Assembly: GCA_024220505.1 (NCBI GenBank)
Contig: JAKZZE010000012.1
Coordinates: 806,001 to 870,000, forward strand
Source of the DNA: Rhizopus arrhizus
Lineage: Eukaryota > Mucoromycota > Mucoromycetes > Mucorales > Rhizopodaceae
Reading direction: 5' to 3'
Length of the DNA stretch: 64,000 bases
The notes under the pieces were generated by a model. That model was given only the letters and a program-made list of their open reading frames with translations, did not search any database and had not been told where the DNA came from. The translations under genes and the position numbers were made by a program. Positions 1-9,584 of the stretch are shown in pieces (the first letter of the stretch is position 1; each line of letters opens with the position of its first letter).

Positions 1-115
1 AAAACCCTTTTCATGTCTGGTTTTTTTTTTTTTTTTTTTCTTTATTGTGTATAAACCCGAGAAATATCTTGACTCTTCTTTTTCTTTTTTCTTTTTTTTT
101 TTTCTACATACAACA

Positions 116-709
116 ATGTCTTCACTACAATTACCATCATTTATCTACGATAACAATAAATCAAAGAAAAAGTTGCCTGAAAATAGACCCGAATTACAAC
201 GCACCGCGAGTAGTGGCACGTTGTCCAAAGTAAAACGGTTTGGCTCTAAATTGATTAGAAGTAAAACACAAAGGGATGGTTCTCGTAAGCCTCCTTCACT
301 TGATTTCAAAAAAGATACCAGAAACAGTCAATCTTCACTGACTGCATCATCCACCACATCATCTTTAGAAGAACACGTCAAGACACCAACAACGGCCGAT
401 TATGACAAAGAAACATTCAATTTAGATCATCCCAAGCAGACAATAACTATAGAAGAACAAATAAAACAAGAAAAGGAGGGAAAAGAAAAGGAGCCGATGA
501 AGAAGGAGGAAGATGAAGAAGAGGAGAAGAGAGAAGAGATGATGGAAGAAGAAATGGATGAAAGCAAATTATCCGAGCTAGCGTTGATTCGGCACCACTT
601 GAACATTGCACTAAAGCAAGCGGATGAAGAGATTGAAGATGAATTAAAAGCAAATCGTGAAAATATGCTAAACACATTAAACACATTTCCTAAAATATCC
701 TTTCAATAA
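116..709 (+). CDS. Hypothetical charged, low-complexity protein (197 aa)
   Basis: Single-exon ORF starting at the ATG at 116, just after a T-rich leader; this is the first ATG in frame. The N-terminal half is Ser/Thr/Lys-rich. The middle (about residues 115-155) is an almost uninterrupted Glu/Lys/Met tract likely to be helical or coiled coil. A short amphipathic helix follows, containing IRHHLNIALKQADEEIEDEL. No signal peptide, membrane segment or catalytic motif is visible. I do not recognise a family. The stop codon overlaps an AATAAA-like signal and lies 4 bp from the stop of the convergent transporter gene. The Ser-rich then acidic-coil composition would fit a regulatory or scaffold protein, but that is only a guess. 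Confidence 0.6.
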   Translation: MSSLQLPSFIYDNNKSKKKLPENRPELQRTASSGTLSKVKRFGSKLIRSKTQRDGSRKPPSLDFKKDTRNSQSSLTASSTTSSLEEHVKTPTTADYDKETFNLDHPKQTITIEEQIKQEKEGKEKEPMKKEEDEEEEKREEMMEEEMDESKLSELALIRHHLNIALKQADEEIEDELKANRENMLNTLNTFPKISFQ

Positions 710-729
710 ATTATTATAAAGCTTTATTG
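704..729. terminator. Shared bidirectional 3' end between convergent genes
   Basis: CAATAAA at 704-710 and its inverted complement TTTATTG at 723-729 flank the two stop codons (707-709 on +, 714-716 on -). Each strand therefore carries an AATAAA-type polyadenylation signal within a few bases of its own stop. Seen directly; use as a poly(A) signal is inferred. Confidence 0.45.
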
Positions 730-1852
730 ATATTATTTGACACTGGCAAAAGTTCCTTTTCATTCATCTCGTTCTCTCCACTGTCTATCTCTTGCTTAGC
801 CTTTTGATACATGTACAAACCCAGAAAGGTTAACAGGATACCTAAACTCTGATATACACTCACAGACTGTCCAAACCAAATGATACTCATCACAATCACA
901 AATATACGCTTTACCAAAGAGGCAATCGAGTAAGTAACGGGTGATGATAGACTGAGGGTGGTGAAAGCAAACCAATTCTGTGCAAAATGGGTTGTACCAT
1001 TTAATAAGAAATAACCCACAAGTGAACTATTTAAATGATTATTCTTTGTGATAAGTTGAAGACCATCCGAATAGAACCAAAGAGGGATCATAAAAGTAAA
1101 AGAGATGAAGGAGGAATAAAACATCATGTTCATCTTGTCTAGTTTGTTTGGATTGTGATCACCCATCTTACTCTCTTTAAATAATAGTTTTTTGCTAAAT
1201 ATATTTTGCATCACAAATATCAAACAGGACGCAAGTGCACAAGAAAGTCCAATAATATTTTTGGAAAATGTAAATGAACAGGCCAAGATAACACCACACA
1301 TCAATGGTATCAATGCTGTATAAACTCGAGACGTATATCGAACTTTGAAAATAAATCTATAAAATAATACAGTGAAAAGCGGAGCCAGCGCCTTTAAAAA
1401 AGTCAACCACCATCTTTTCCCTTTTTTTTTTTTTTTTTTTTTTCTTCTTTTACCTTGATTGTGTGAACTAAACTCACTGGGATTTTACTGATGGATAGAC
1501 TAGAAAAGACATGTCCGACGATCATAAACATGGATAATGGAACGATGGTTTGAATAATTTGCTTTGTTGGCTTCTTGATATTCGTCGACTTGAATATATT
1601 TTCCATAATAAGGCACCAGCATGCAACCAACAGAAATTGAACAAAGGTCAGTGTGACTGGATACTTGAATGAATTCATAATGTGTTTTCCTGTATTGCTC
1701 GATAAAGAGGAACATAGATACCACATAAAGCAGCATGCCATAAATTCACCATTCTCTGATAATGTCAATCTATTCCTGTTCAAATAAGATGTCTTGTTTA
1801 ACCATTTTGATCTTGGTTTTTCATCTTTTTCATTTAATAAAATGGCTGGCAT
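714..1852 (-). CDS. Triose-phosphate/nucleotide-sugar transporter family protein (SLC35E/Sly41-like, 358 aa)
   Basis: Two exons on the minus strand: 1454-1852 (starts MPAILLNEKDEK) and 714-1391. The 62-nt intron (donor GTAAAA, acceptor AAAG) contains a run of more than 20 A on the coding strand. Joining restores the TPT-family stretch SLVHTIK/ALAPLFTVLFYR, which spans the junction. About ten hydrophobic segments are visible, as expected for drug/metabolite-superfamily antiporters of the Golgi or ER. Length is close to the family norm. Conserved pieces include GEFMACCFMWYLCSSLSSNTGK in the first helix region and SPVTYSIASLVKRIFVI in the C-terminal half. Substrate cannot be read from sequence; Sly41-like sugar-phosphate transport is the nearest guess. 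Confidence 0.8.
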
Positions 1853-2198
1853 GATGTTTATATATAAAATGTTGGCAAGGCTGTTATTTACAAAAATAGA
1901 CTTTTTGAATAAAATAAGTAAATCTGTTGCGAGTAGATGATGTCAGCTATTATGTAATCTCACCCGCACTCTATCAATTTGTTTTAAAATAAAAAATAAA
2001 AAATAAAAAATAAATACTCGAATGATTAAAAAGAAAGAGAGAAAACACTAACGGCAGTAAACCGGAAAATGGTTAATTTGTGAATATAAGGGGGGAGTTT
2101 GTTTTTTTATTTCTTTGAAAGTACACTCTTTTCGGAAAGTAAATTCGTCATCGGTCGAAAACAAATGCACACTGAATCGAGAATAAAAGATAGAGACA

Positions 2199-3326
2199 AT
2201 GCAGATCGAAAAGGTGAAACCTAGTAACGACGTTAAAATGAAAGAAACATCAATGAAACAAAGTTACACCCACTACTCTGATCAGGACAAAGTGAGGTTC
2301 TTCAAACTGTTATTTGAGAGATGTCTGAGCGCTGCAGCTGCAGCAAAACATCTAGGGATTCACGTTCGTACAGGACAAAAATGGGCTGCACAATACGAGA
2401 AGGATCCTGACAGCATCTTTGAGAAACGGAGAAAAACTGGCCGCCCACGTATTCTCCATGAGGAACACAAAAATACTATTCTCGAGTGTATAGATGAGAA
2501 TCCTTCCGTCGTCTTAGACGAAATAATGAAAAAGTTAAAGCAAACATTTACAGAATTAAAAGTATCCAAAACTACTTTGTTCGATTTTGTAAAAAGCTAT
2601 TGCAATTTGTCTCTCAAAAAAGCTCGGCTTCAGCCCATAGACCGAAACAGCGAAGAAAAGATTCAAGAGCGCTTGGATTGGATTCGTAAATGGGATAAAA
2701 CAGATATGGATTTTACAAAAAATTGTGTCTTTCTTGACGAATCTGCTTTCCATATTAATCTGAAACGTAGTATGGCATGGTCAAAGAAAGGTTCCCCTGC
2801 AGTGGTTACAGTTCCCAAAACACGAGCAACAACCACAACCATTCTAGGCGCAATTTCTGCTAAAGGTTTAATAAAATGTAGTCTTCGGCTTCCTCAGCCT
2901 CCGTCCAGTAAAAAGAGAAAGAGGGGTGATGGTATTGGATATGTGAGCAAAGGAACGGTTACCGGACACTATATTAGCTTTCTAAAAGCTACAATGGATG
3001 AAATGGACCAGTATCCACACATGAAAGGCCACAACCTCGTGATGGATAATGCTCCTATCCATACATCCGAGGGCATAGCCAAATATGTAGAATCTCGCGG
3101 TTATCGCTGCGCTTACTTGCCTCCTTATTCACCTGAGCTCAACCCAATTGAACAATTCTGGTCGGTGGTCAAGAGTAAAGTGAAACGAAACAAATTTCTT
3201 GAGAAGGAAACGTTGATGACTCGGATCAGTGAAGCTTCTAATAGTTTGAAACTAAGTGATTTTAAAGGAATTGTTAGACATTCTCATAAATGCTTGAATA
3301 AATGTCGTAATAGACAAGCACTTTGA
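2199..3326 (+). mobile_element. Intact mariner/IS630-type DD34E transposase ORF (375 aa)
   Basis: Single uninterrupted ORF. Residues about 30-85 form a helix-turn-helix region (AAAAAKHLGIHVRTGQKWAA, then RRKTGRPRIL). A second DNA-binding half follows, then the DDE_3 catalytic core: D180 in CVFLDESAF, D283 in VMDNAPIH and E318 in SPELNPIEQFW. The 34 residues between the last two give a DD34E signature, as in Tc1/mariner and IS630 families. All three acidic residues and the LPPYSPELNPIEQFW block are intact, so the ORF could be functional. I could not identify convincing terminal inverted repeats. The 3' flank has CAGAAACTA followed by 51 A's (3370-3420) and later CTGAAACTAACAGAAACTAAC (3516-3536). 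Confidence 0.88.
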
Positions 3327-3367
3327 AGAAGTCGTTTCTACGAAAACAAGGGCGTTGGTGTCAGAAA

Positions 3368-3369
<2 letters not shown>

Positions 3370-3420
<51 letters not shown>
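3370..3420. repeat. A51 homopolymer downstream of transposase
   Basis: Fifty-one consecutive A's directly after CAGAAACTA, 43 bp past the transposase stop. A mariner-type element is not expected to carry a poly(A) tail, so this may mark a retroposed neighbour or slippage. Confidence 0.9.
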
Positions 3421-3421
<1 letters not shown>

Positions 3422-3430
3422 AATGGACAG

Positions 3431-3490
3431 GATAGCCTATGATGTAGCCTATGATATAGCCCCATTAGCCATGATGTAGCCTATGATCGA
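3431..3490. repeat. Short degenerate tandem repeat (AGCCTATGATGT-like)
   Basis: Four imperfect copies of a 12-13 bp unit built on (T)AGCC(TA)TGAT within about 60 bp, between the A51 tract and the next relic. No coding role is apparent. Confidence 0.6.
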
Positions 3491-3721
3491 GGTTGTCATT
3501 GGCCATATCACTTTTCTGAAACTAACAGAAACTAACACAAAGTTACCCTTTTTTTGACGTCTCTGTATGTGTATGGTCATGGAAATAAGTGAAGAAGAGA
3601 GTAAGTCTATCCAATTATTTTGATGATTACAAAATTTGTGCTTTACTGCAGGAGGGAATATTTTTTTATTTGAAATCAACCGAAATGTGGATACAGATTG
3701 GATAGTTTAGATTGGTTGGAG

Positions 3722-4226
3722 CACGTGGATAATGGATACTAATTATGTCGAAGCTTTAAATGGCAGTGCCTCTTTCGATCCTTAGATGATGAGAGGATGA
3801 GGTTGAACAATGACATTGGTTCTGTTGAGGTTTGGCAATCGATGGCTCGTTTTATATCCTTTGCTGGAATGCATAAGTTGTCAAATACATCCAAAACACC
3901 CAAGATGTTTGGTAGTTCTGTCACTAAGGATGGCAAACCTTAGAGGCTGTCGGGTAGCTTGATCTCGGCCAATCTGAGCATAGTGTACAGTTTCGTGGCA
4001 GGCAAAAGAAGTACATAAAAGATAATTGTTCGGCCAACGATCTGGATTCCCAAGATACCATCGAATTTTTGCTTGTCAAGAGCATTCTTGCAGAATGCTG
4101 CTACTTTGAGGAGATCATAGCATACCACATGATGATCTTCCGCTTGCTTGGATGCCTTAGCCTCACCATAGCCACAGCTTGAGCTCCACTTGACACCGTA
4201 AGACTTAGTGATGCAGTACGATTAAT
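3722..4226 (-). pseudogene. Decayed Mucorales-type ORF with E-x-K motif
   Basis: One reading frame on the minus strand from about 4226 to 3739, interrupted by a TAA at 3940-3942. Residues read CGYGEAKAS near the start, then CYDLLKVAAFCKNALDK, FDGILGIQIVGRTIIFYVLL and, past the stop, LPSLVTELPNILGVLDVF. The order 'GExK motif, helix with LLRLA-type text, VVG-x-x-x-x-FY strand pair, VPxSL, L-x-x-LP' resembles a repetitive hypothetical family I associate with Mucorales genomes, and the E-x-K suggests a restriction-endonuclease-like fold. That family link and fold are inference. The 5' and 3' ends are not defined. Confidence 0.45.
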
Positions 4227-4399
4227 TTTTTTTTGTTATTATTATTTCGCAATAACCCATGTGAGCACATAATAATATGAATATTGGATTGCCCGGATCA
4301 GATCAAAGGGGGAGTATAAAAGAAACTAAAGACCTTTTGCTAGTCAAAAGGGAAAAAAGAGAAAGAAGGGGAGAGGAAAAAGAAAATGTATCTTCAAAT

Positions 4400-5250
4400 A
4401 CTAGATCAATTGTTGCATATCCAAGCTACCAACTTGGTACCAAGAGGGGAAGATTCAGGAGGGAGTTTACCATGATGCATATAGTCGAGTTCGAATAAGA
4501 TTTGGCAGATGGCAGGCCATTGAACGGTCCAAGCAGAATTTGTAGAGTTCGCATCAGGAGATATGAGTTTCTTGCGTTTGTTGGGTAGTTGATTCAACAG
4601 AAACGACAGAGGGTCGGCTTCAGTACGAGGTATTTGTAAACGGCGGTGCATATGTAGACATTCTGTGGCATGGGAACGAGTGAGCATGACATTGGGATGG
4701 TAGATACACGGCTGTGGTATACCACCAAGTAACCAACCAAAGCGCCAGCGTATGACTCGGCTGCGTTCAGCATAGGTCATCGGTAGCCAGAGAATCGGAT
4801 CTATACCCAGATTTGGGCGGCAAACAGAGAAGAGGACCGAATTAGACGTGCTACGCCTTGTATCAAGGTTGTCTTCAAGATATGTTTTGTAGATAGCCTT
4901 GAGAGTGGAGGAGTTAAGTTCATCAGGATCATGGGAAGCAGTGCACCGTTGCCATACAGTCGTCTTCGAAAGTTTATACTATTGAGAGCGACTAGCTGAG
5001 GTACGCAGATAAGGTAAATACTGGGATAAGAGAGTATCATCGGGAGCATCAACTGATCGAAGCAAGAAATTGGCTTGTAATTTTTGAACACGTTCCTTCA
5101 TTGTTGGCAGGTTTACTAGATGCAATATCACCTTGATCGATGAGCGAGAGCCTCCGCCGAATATCCGTCGAATGCATTGTGTTTGGCAAACATCCAGTTT
5201 TTGTAACTGATGGGCGGGGATTGGATGCAGTACGGTAATCCGCATTGTCA
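4400..5250 (-). mobile_element. 5'-truncated LINE (non-LTR) retrotransposon fragment, reverse transcriptase C-terminus
   Basis: Minus-strand frames in succession encode LQKLDVCQTQCIRRIFGG and NLPTMKERVQKLQANFLLRS (5050-5230), then LSTKHILKTTLIQ (about 4870), then SRVIRWRFGWLLGG and a Cys/His cluster (CIYHP...LTRSHATECLHMHRRLQIP) ending DPLSFLLNQLP (4580-4780). This is the post-RT tail of LINE-type polymerases, including the terminal Cys/His motif. The catalytic RT core (YADD) is absent, so the copy is 5'-truncated, and at least two frameshifts separate the blocks. A T-rich stretch at about 4227-4250 may be its A-rich tail read on the other strand. Confidence 0.7.
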
Positions 5251-6712
5251 TTGTCACTATCCCATTCTGCAAGAGTATAGATAGTATATGGTCTAGCCGC
5301 CAAATTATCTACTGTCTCGTTGCTTGCTCGACAAAGAAAGTAGGTTAATTGCTGGTGAAAGCGAGTTCGCAGTTGGCGTAATTGGTAGATTAAATCATAG
5401 GGAGCAATGGATGCTGCATTGTTATTTTGAGCAATTTCAGCTGCTTCTTTCCAAGCCGATTCCTTGACGAAGATGGTGGTAGCTTTTGCTTTGGAACTGT
5501 CGTTCAGGTCAAAGGACATGACGCTTGGTCCGACTTCTGGGTTGAAAGGTGTATCTAAACGCAGACTTGAAGTAATTAATGCATTAAAGGTTTTTGTTCC
5601 AATTACAAGTTTCGTGCCATCCGCATCCGTTATTGTTGTGGGGTATACGTTTTTGTATTCTGTGTCTTCGGGAGGAATTGAGGTACACATTGATCCCCCA
5701 TTTTTTGTTCGAAATGATTCTCGATGAGCATCCAAAGTTCTTCTTCGACCAAACCTCGACACAATTCACAAACAGCCCTTTCCCAGTAGATCCATTTAAT
5801 AAGATCGATCCTGCCAAAGCTCAGCTGCAAGCGTACCTCATGCTTTTGTGGATTGACCAATCTTGGTTTAAAAACATAGCCATATCGTTTATCAGTTCAA
5901 TATAGGTGCAGTTCATGAAGTGTTTTCGCAAATGAGGTGGTGCGGTACTGATGGCACTGTAAAGGGATATGGGTGCCGTCTGGATCGTTTTTGCCCCTTC
6001 AAATGCGCTTTGTTTCAGAATTAAGGGGTACACTTTCATTCTGTCATTTTTGAAAGCATGTAGATTTTTCTCGTGTGTGAGTGCATTGTATTCGACGTCA
6101 TCATCGTTGATCAATGCAATAGGCTGTAAATCATACGTGTCCAAGATGGTTAGCAGACGTTTCTTTTCGCGATTATCCCAATCTGCTGCTTGACAAGCAT
6201 TCAGAAACGCGTTATTGTAGCCACGTTTATTCACTATAATCGAATCCTCAGCAGAAAAGTCCAGCACAGGAATATGTAATTTTGGTAGGATGACGTTGTG
6301 ATTTGCTTCGAGCTCTTCATCACTGAATATTCCCTCTTCGTTACTGTCAGTGTCGTGCAATAGCAAATGACCTATTAAAAATAAAGGTTGTAAGTGATCA
6401 TATTGGGATGTTGTTGTTATCTGGACACGTAAGTGAGCTTACTAAACGAAATAGTCTCTATAACTTTGCATTTTTTGTTTCGCACGTGTTTAGAAAACCC
6501 ACTTAAAGTTTTAAATGATAGACTGTCATCACAAAGACATCAGAAGTGGCCATTGCAATGGATGAGGCAAAGCTCGGTGTTGTCATAACAAGCTGCTAAC
6601 GCACGATTGACATGTTTTTCTTTTCTGTGAGCATCCAGTTTGTGTTTACTGGCGAACGTTTTACTGCATTGAGGACAGAAATTAAAGTCGCCGTGACTTG
6701 TCGCAATTACAT
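5235..6712 (-). pseudogene. Decayed ORF with N-terminal C2H2 zinc finger, function unknown
   Basis: On the minus strand the frame opens at about 6712 and reads FNFCPQCSKTFASKHKLDAH then RKEKH, a clear C2H2 finger. A TGA interrupts HF*CLCDD (probably from CGA). A second Cys/His segment (FSKHVRNKKC) follows. A likely intron (about 6370-6440) leads into an open stretch at 5821-6366 with an acidic start (SDEELEANH) and RGYNNAFLNACQAADWDN. The frame then shifts at about 5860 (IYWERAVCELCRGLVEEELW) and again at about 5740 (SIPPEDTEYKNVYPTT...). It runs into the LINE tail near 5250. It may be a host-type finger protein hit by the LINE, or the 5' part of the same element. No catalytic motif is recognised. 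Confidence 0.5.
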
Positions 6713-6757
6713 ATAAATTGTATTATAAAACTTTATAAAATGCGACTTTACTTTCTG
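6676..6757. repeat. Palindromic repeat, copy A (MITE-like)
   Basis: About 82 bp with inverted arms: CAGAAATTAAAGTCGC on the left against GCGACTTTACTTTCTG on the right, and an inner pair TGTCGCAATTACATATAA / TTTATAAAATGCGA. The same module recurs at 62861-62948 at roughly 85-90% identity. The frame of the C2H2 relic opens inside it. Likely a miniature inverted-repeat element or a conserved transposon end. Confidence 0.65.
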
Positions 6758-8529
6758 GAGATAGTGGACTTTTGGACTTCACCTGAATGAAAAAAAAAAA
6801 AAAAAAAAAAGAAAAGAAAAAAAAAGGGGGGCGACGCTTATCCCATCTTTTAAAAACTATTAGACTCTGCCGCTCTGACCACATTTTTTTTGGAACTCCA
6901 CTTCGCTCCGGTAAAAAAACACGGTTCCCGGAGGGTTGTTCGACTTGCACGATTTTTAGTGTGTACAGTTTGATTCATGCTTTGCGCTAAAACTCACAAC
7001 TGACATATCAATTAGTAAAATGCAAAGCAACTCATGGAACTTTTTATTATTTTTTCCTCCCAGTTCTTAGGCTATTTTACACTACATCTAAGAGCCAAAA
7101 ACTAACCCTCGGCGCAAAATCCAAAAAGCGAAACCAGAGCGAAACCAGAGCGAAACCTTTTTTTTTTTTTTGTATGAGGATTTTATTCTAGTGCCGCCTC
7201 CAGACGAGCACTGTTACAAAAAATGAAAATTACAAAGCAACTCATGGACTCCAGTAGCATTATAACCATTATACACTTTCTCTTTTGAATAAATAACAAA
7301 AGTTTTTTTTTTGTATCATGCCTTTTTATTTTCAAGTCATATTCTTTTAAGAAAAGTATATACTATAAACAACAATAAACAAGCCTTTTCCTTCCAACTG
7401 GCTCGCCTTACTCACTTGAAACATCATTTGATTTTAAAAGCTTCAATGACTATGATCTCAAGTTCATTTGAAAGCATTCATAAAAAGGTCTTTGTTTTTC
7501 CACCGTCTTGTCAAGTTTTCGGTCAATGTCATAATACCTCTTCCTGGGGGGAGGGATATCCCTCCCTTCAGGCCCCCGTTTGAACTTGCGTTGTTCAATC
7601 AAATCATTCAATGCAAATCAATGTTGATCGTAAGTTTTGTGAACATGGTTGAACTCTCCTTGCATTTTGGGCGTTCCCAACTCTTTGGCTACTTAATACT
7701 CCGTCTAATAGCCAATGTGGTGCAGCCAATCAGACCTGTCTTGGTCCTTCAATGTTGTCCCAACGAAGTTGTGTATTGTCAAAAGCGTGTTACCAAATTG
7801 AGCAACAAATATCCAATGAAATGATGACTTTTGATGATCACCTGACGAAATAAGATCTCACTATAAATATGCAAATTTTATAAAATAATAAAAAAGGGTC
7901 TTTTCCTACATGGAAGTTAATAAGAATATTAGCGGTGAATTGTGTTGTGTGGTTTCCTTATAGTAACAAAATAAATACGTCTGAATACATCCCAGAATAC
8001 AAAAGGTACTCATATCCCAGTACAACACCAAAAAGTCCAAGAGTCCACAAAAAAATGATGGCAGACCTTATAGCCAATCAGAAAGCCCAATTAGGGGCAT
8101 TCAAGCTAGCGAAATTTATGTTTTTGTTTTTGAAAAATTTTATGATAGCGAATGAATTTAAAGATTAGAATATATGACATATGTTTACTTTGAACTTGTG
8201 TCTATCTTGAATGATGGACGTAATAGATAATATAACAGAAGACTGTAAAGACTGATAGGGATTAAATATACAAGAGAAAGACAATAGGTTACACCAGTTA
8301 GTAAAGGATTGGCACCGCTAAACAGCTATTGAGATTCTTGCTATTCTTGAATCAATCAAATAAATAAAATATAGATTATCAAAAACTAAGCGAAAGAGCC
8401 TCCTCGATTTATTATACACATTTACATTCCTTTTATAGTTCTTCTAAACTATATATCATGTGAGACTCTTGAGGAACCAAGATCAAACATCATAAAAATA
8501 CGCACGTATCATATATCTCTTAGGGGGAT
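6758..8529. other. Non-coding, repeat-littered stretch
   Basis: No convincing gene. It holds an A/T-rich microsatellite (6788-6825) and a three-fold 12-bp tandem (AGCGAAACCAG) at about 7129-7158. Two near-identical 17-mers (CAAAGCAACTCATGGA at about 7022 and 7231) lie 209 bp apart. A perfect 18-bp palindrome sits at 7549-7566. A 77-codon ORF at 7935-8168 has ordinary composition but no recognisable domain; its status is open. Confidence 0.4.
7549..7566. repeat. Perfect 18-bp palindrome
   Basis: GGGAGGGATATCCCTCCC is fully self-complementary and sits in a GC-rich patch, with GGGGGG just left and CCCCC just right, inside otherwise AT-rich DNA. Possible cruciform or protein-binding site; function unknown. 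Confidence 0.6.
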
Positions 8530-8598
8530 GAGTGTCGTGGATAAGACCTGCACTATCGAAGCTGACAGCCCGGATTCCATTCCCGGTAGAGGCACTTT
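8530..8598 (+). repeat. tRNA-like module, possible SINE head
   Basis: The segment has a D-arm/box A-like piece (GTGTCGTGGATAAG) and a T-arm/box B-like piece (CCGGATTCCATTCCCGG, compare GGTTCGANTCC), followed by GGCACTTT. The acceptor stem does not close properly and no clear anticodon arm can be drawn, so it is not called a functional tRNA. A tRNA-derived SINE promoter or a decayed tRNA are the two readings. Confidence 0.3.
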
Positions 8599-8814
8599 CA
8601 AAAAATCATGTTTTCTAGTTTTCCTGTTATCCTGTCTGTCCACTGGACGTTAAGCAAAATTCAAAAAACACTGAAGAACAGTCGACTCTCTTTACAATAG
8701 TCACAACTCTAATAAAAACCGAGACTATGTCTCCCTACAAACAAAAAATTAAAGGTTAGTATCACACAAATTTCCAAAACAAGAAAATATGAATATGTTT
8801 TTGAGAAATACTAA

Positions 8815-9448
8815 ATGAATTATCTTGAAAAGTGGGTTTTTGTAGATGAATCTGCTTTCAATATTAACATGCGACCTTCAGGTGGTTGGGCTGAAAAAGG
8901 AAAACCAGCGATTGTAACCGCTCCCTCTACGAGAGCGGTATCTCATACGATTTTGGGTGCCATTTCTTCTAAATTTGCTGTATCCATCATGGAGCTTCGA
9001 AACCCCCAAGAGGAAGGGTCCAAACGCATCAAGATCGATTTTTACAATCGCAAAAGCAAAGCGCCATCTAGTAACAAAAAGTCTGTGCTTAAAGGTACTG
9101 TTACTGGCCATTAACTTGTATTTCTTGAGAAAACTATGGATGAGATAGACTGTCTCCCTGAGATGAAGGGCCATTACATATTTGTGGATAATGCGTTTAT
9201 TCGCACTGCTAAAGAAATAGATGAACTTATAAGAGAGGCTATAAGCCTATTTACCTTCCACCCTGTTCTCCAGAGCTCAACCCAATCGAGCAGTTTTGGG
9301 CAATAGTTAAGAACAAAGTCAAGCGTAGTAAGTTTGAGGACAAGGAGGACCTAGCTACCTTCCAATCATCTCCATGCGTTTGTACAGCATTCTGTGAACG
9401 TTTTTGAAAAGTGTTTAAAAGAGGAGCATATTAAAATCAACACTCAAT
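8815..9448 (+). pseudogene. Broken second mariner/IS630-type transposase
   Basis: Reads WVFVDESAFNINMRP then GGWAEKGKPAIVTAPSTRA and ILGAISSK, matching the catalytic core of the intact transposase at 2199-3326 but clearly diverged from it. It breaks at TAA 9112-9114 (TGH*LVFLEKTMDE). The second acidic motif survives as FVDNAFIRTAKE, with the usual DNAPIH changed. After a frameshift near 9237 the third block is YLPPCSPELNPIEQFWAIVK. The N-terminal DNA-binding half is missing. Three or more inactivating lesions make it non-functional. It is from a different lineage than the intact copy, judged by the linker region. Confidence 0.75.
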
Positions 9449-9584
9449 AAATAAAGATTGTTAAAGAGATCGAACTTCAGGGAAAAGAAACCCTTCCTTT
9501 GAGATAATAAAAGCCGCCCTTTGATCTGTAAAATCCCGCCTTTTAATTTTTTTATTGGTCGCCCTTTTTTCTTTTTTTTTTTTT

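Noticed and set aside
2199..3326. Bacterial contamination, because of IS630-like similarity
   Set aside because: Flanks are euka­ryotic, the related broken copy at 8.8 kb lies in the same locus, and DD34E mariner-type elements are common in fungi.
8530..8598. Functional tRNA gene
   Set aside because: The T-arm looks right, but the acceptor stem does not pair and no anticodon arm can be drawn; kept only as a tRNA-like module.
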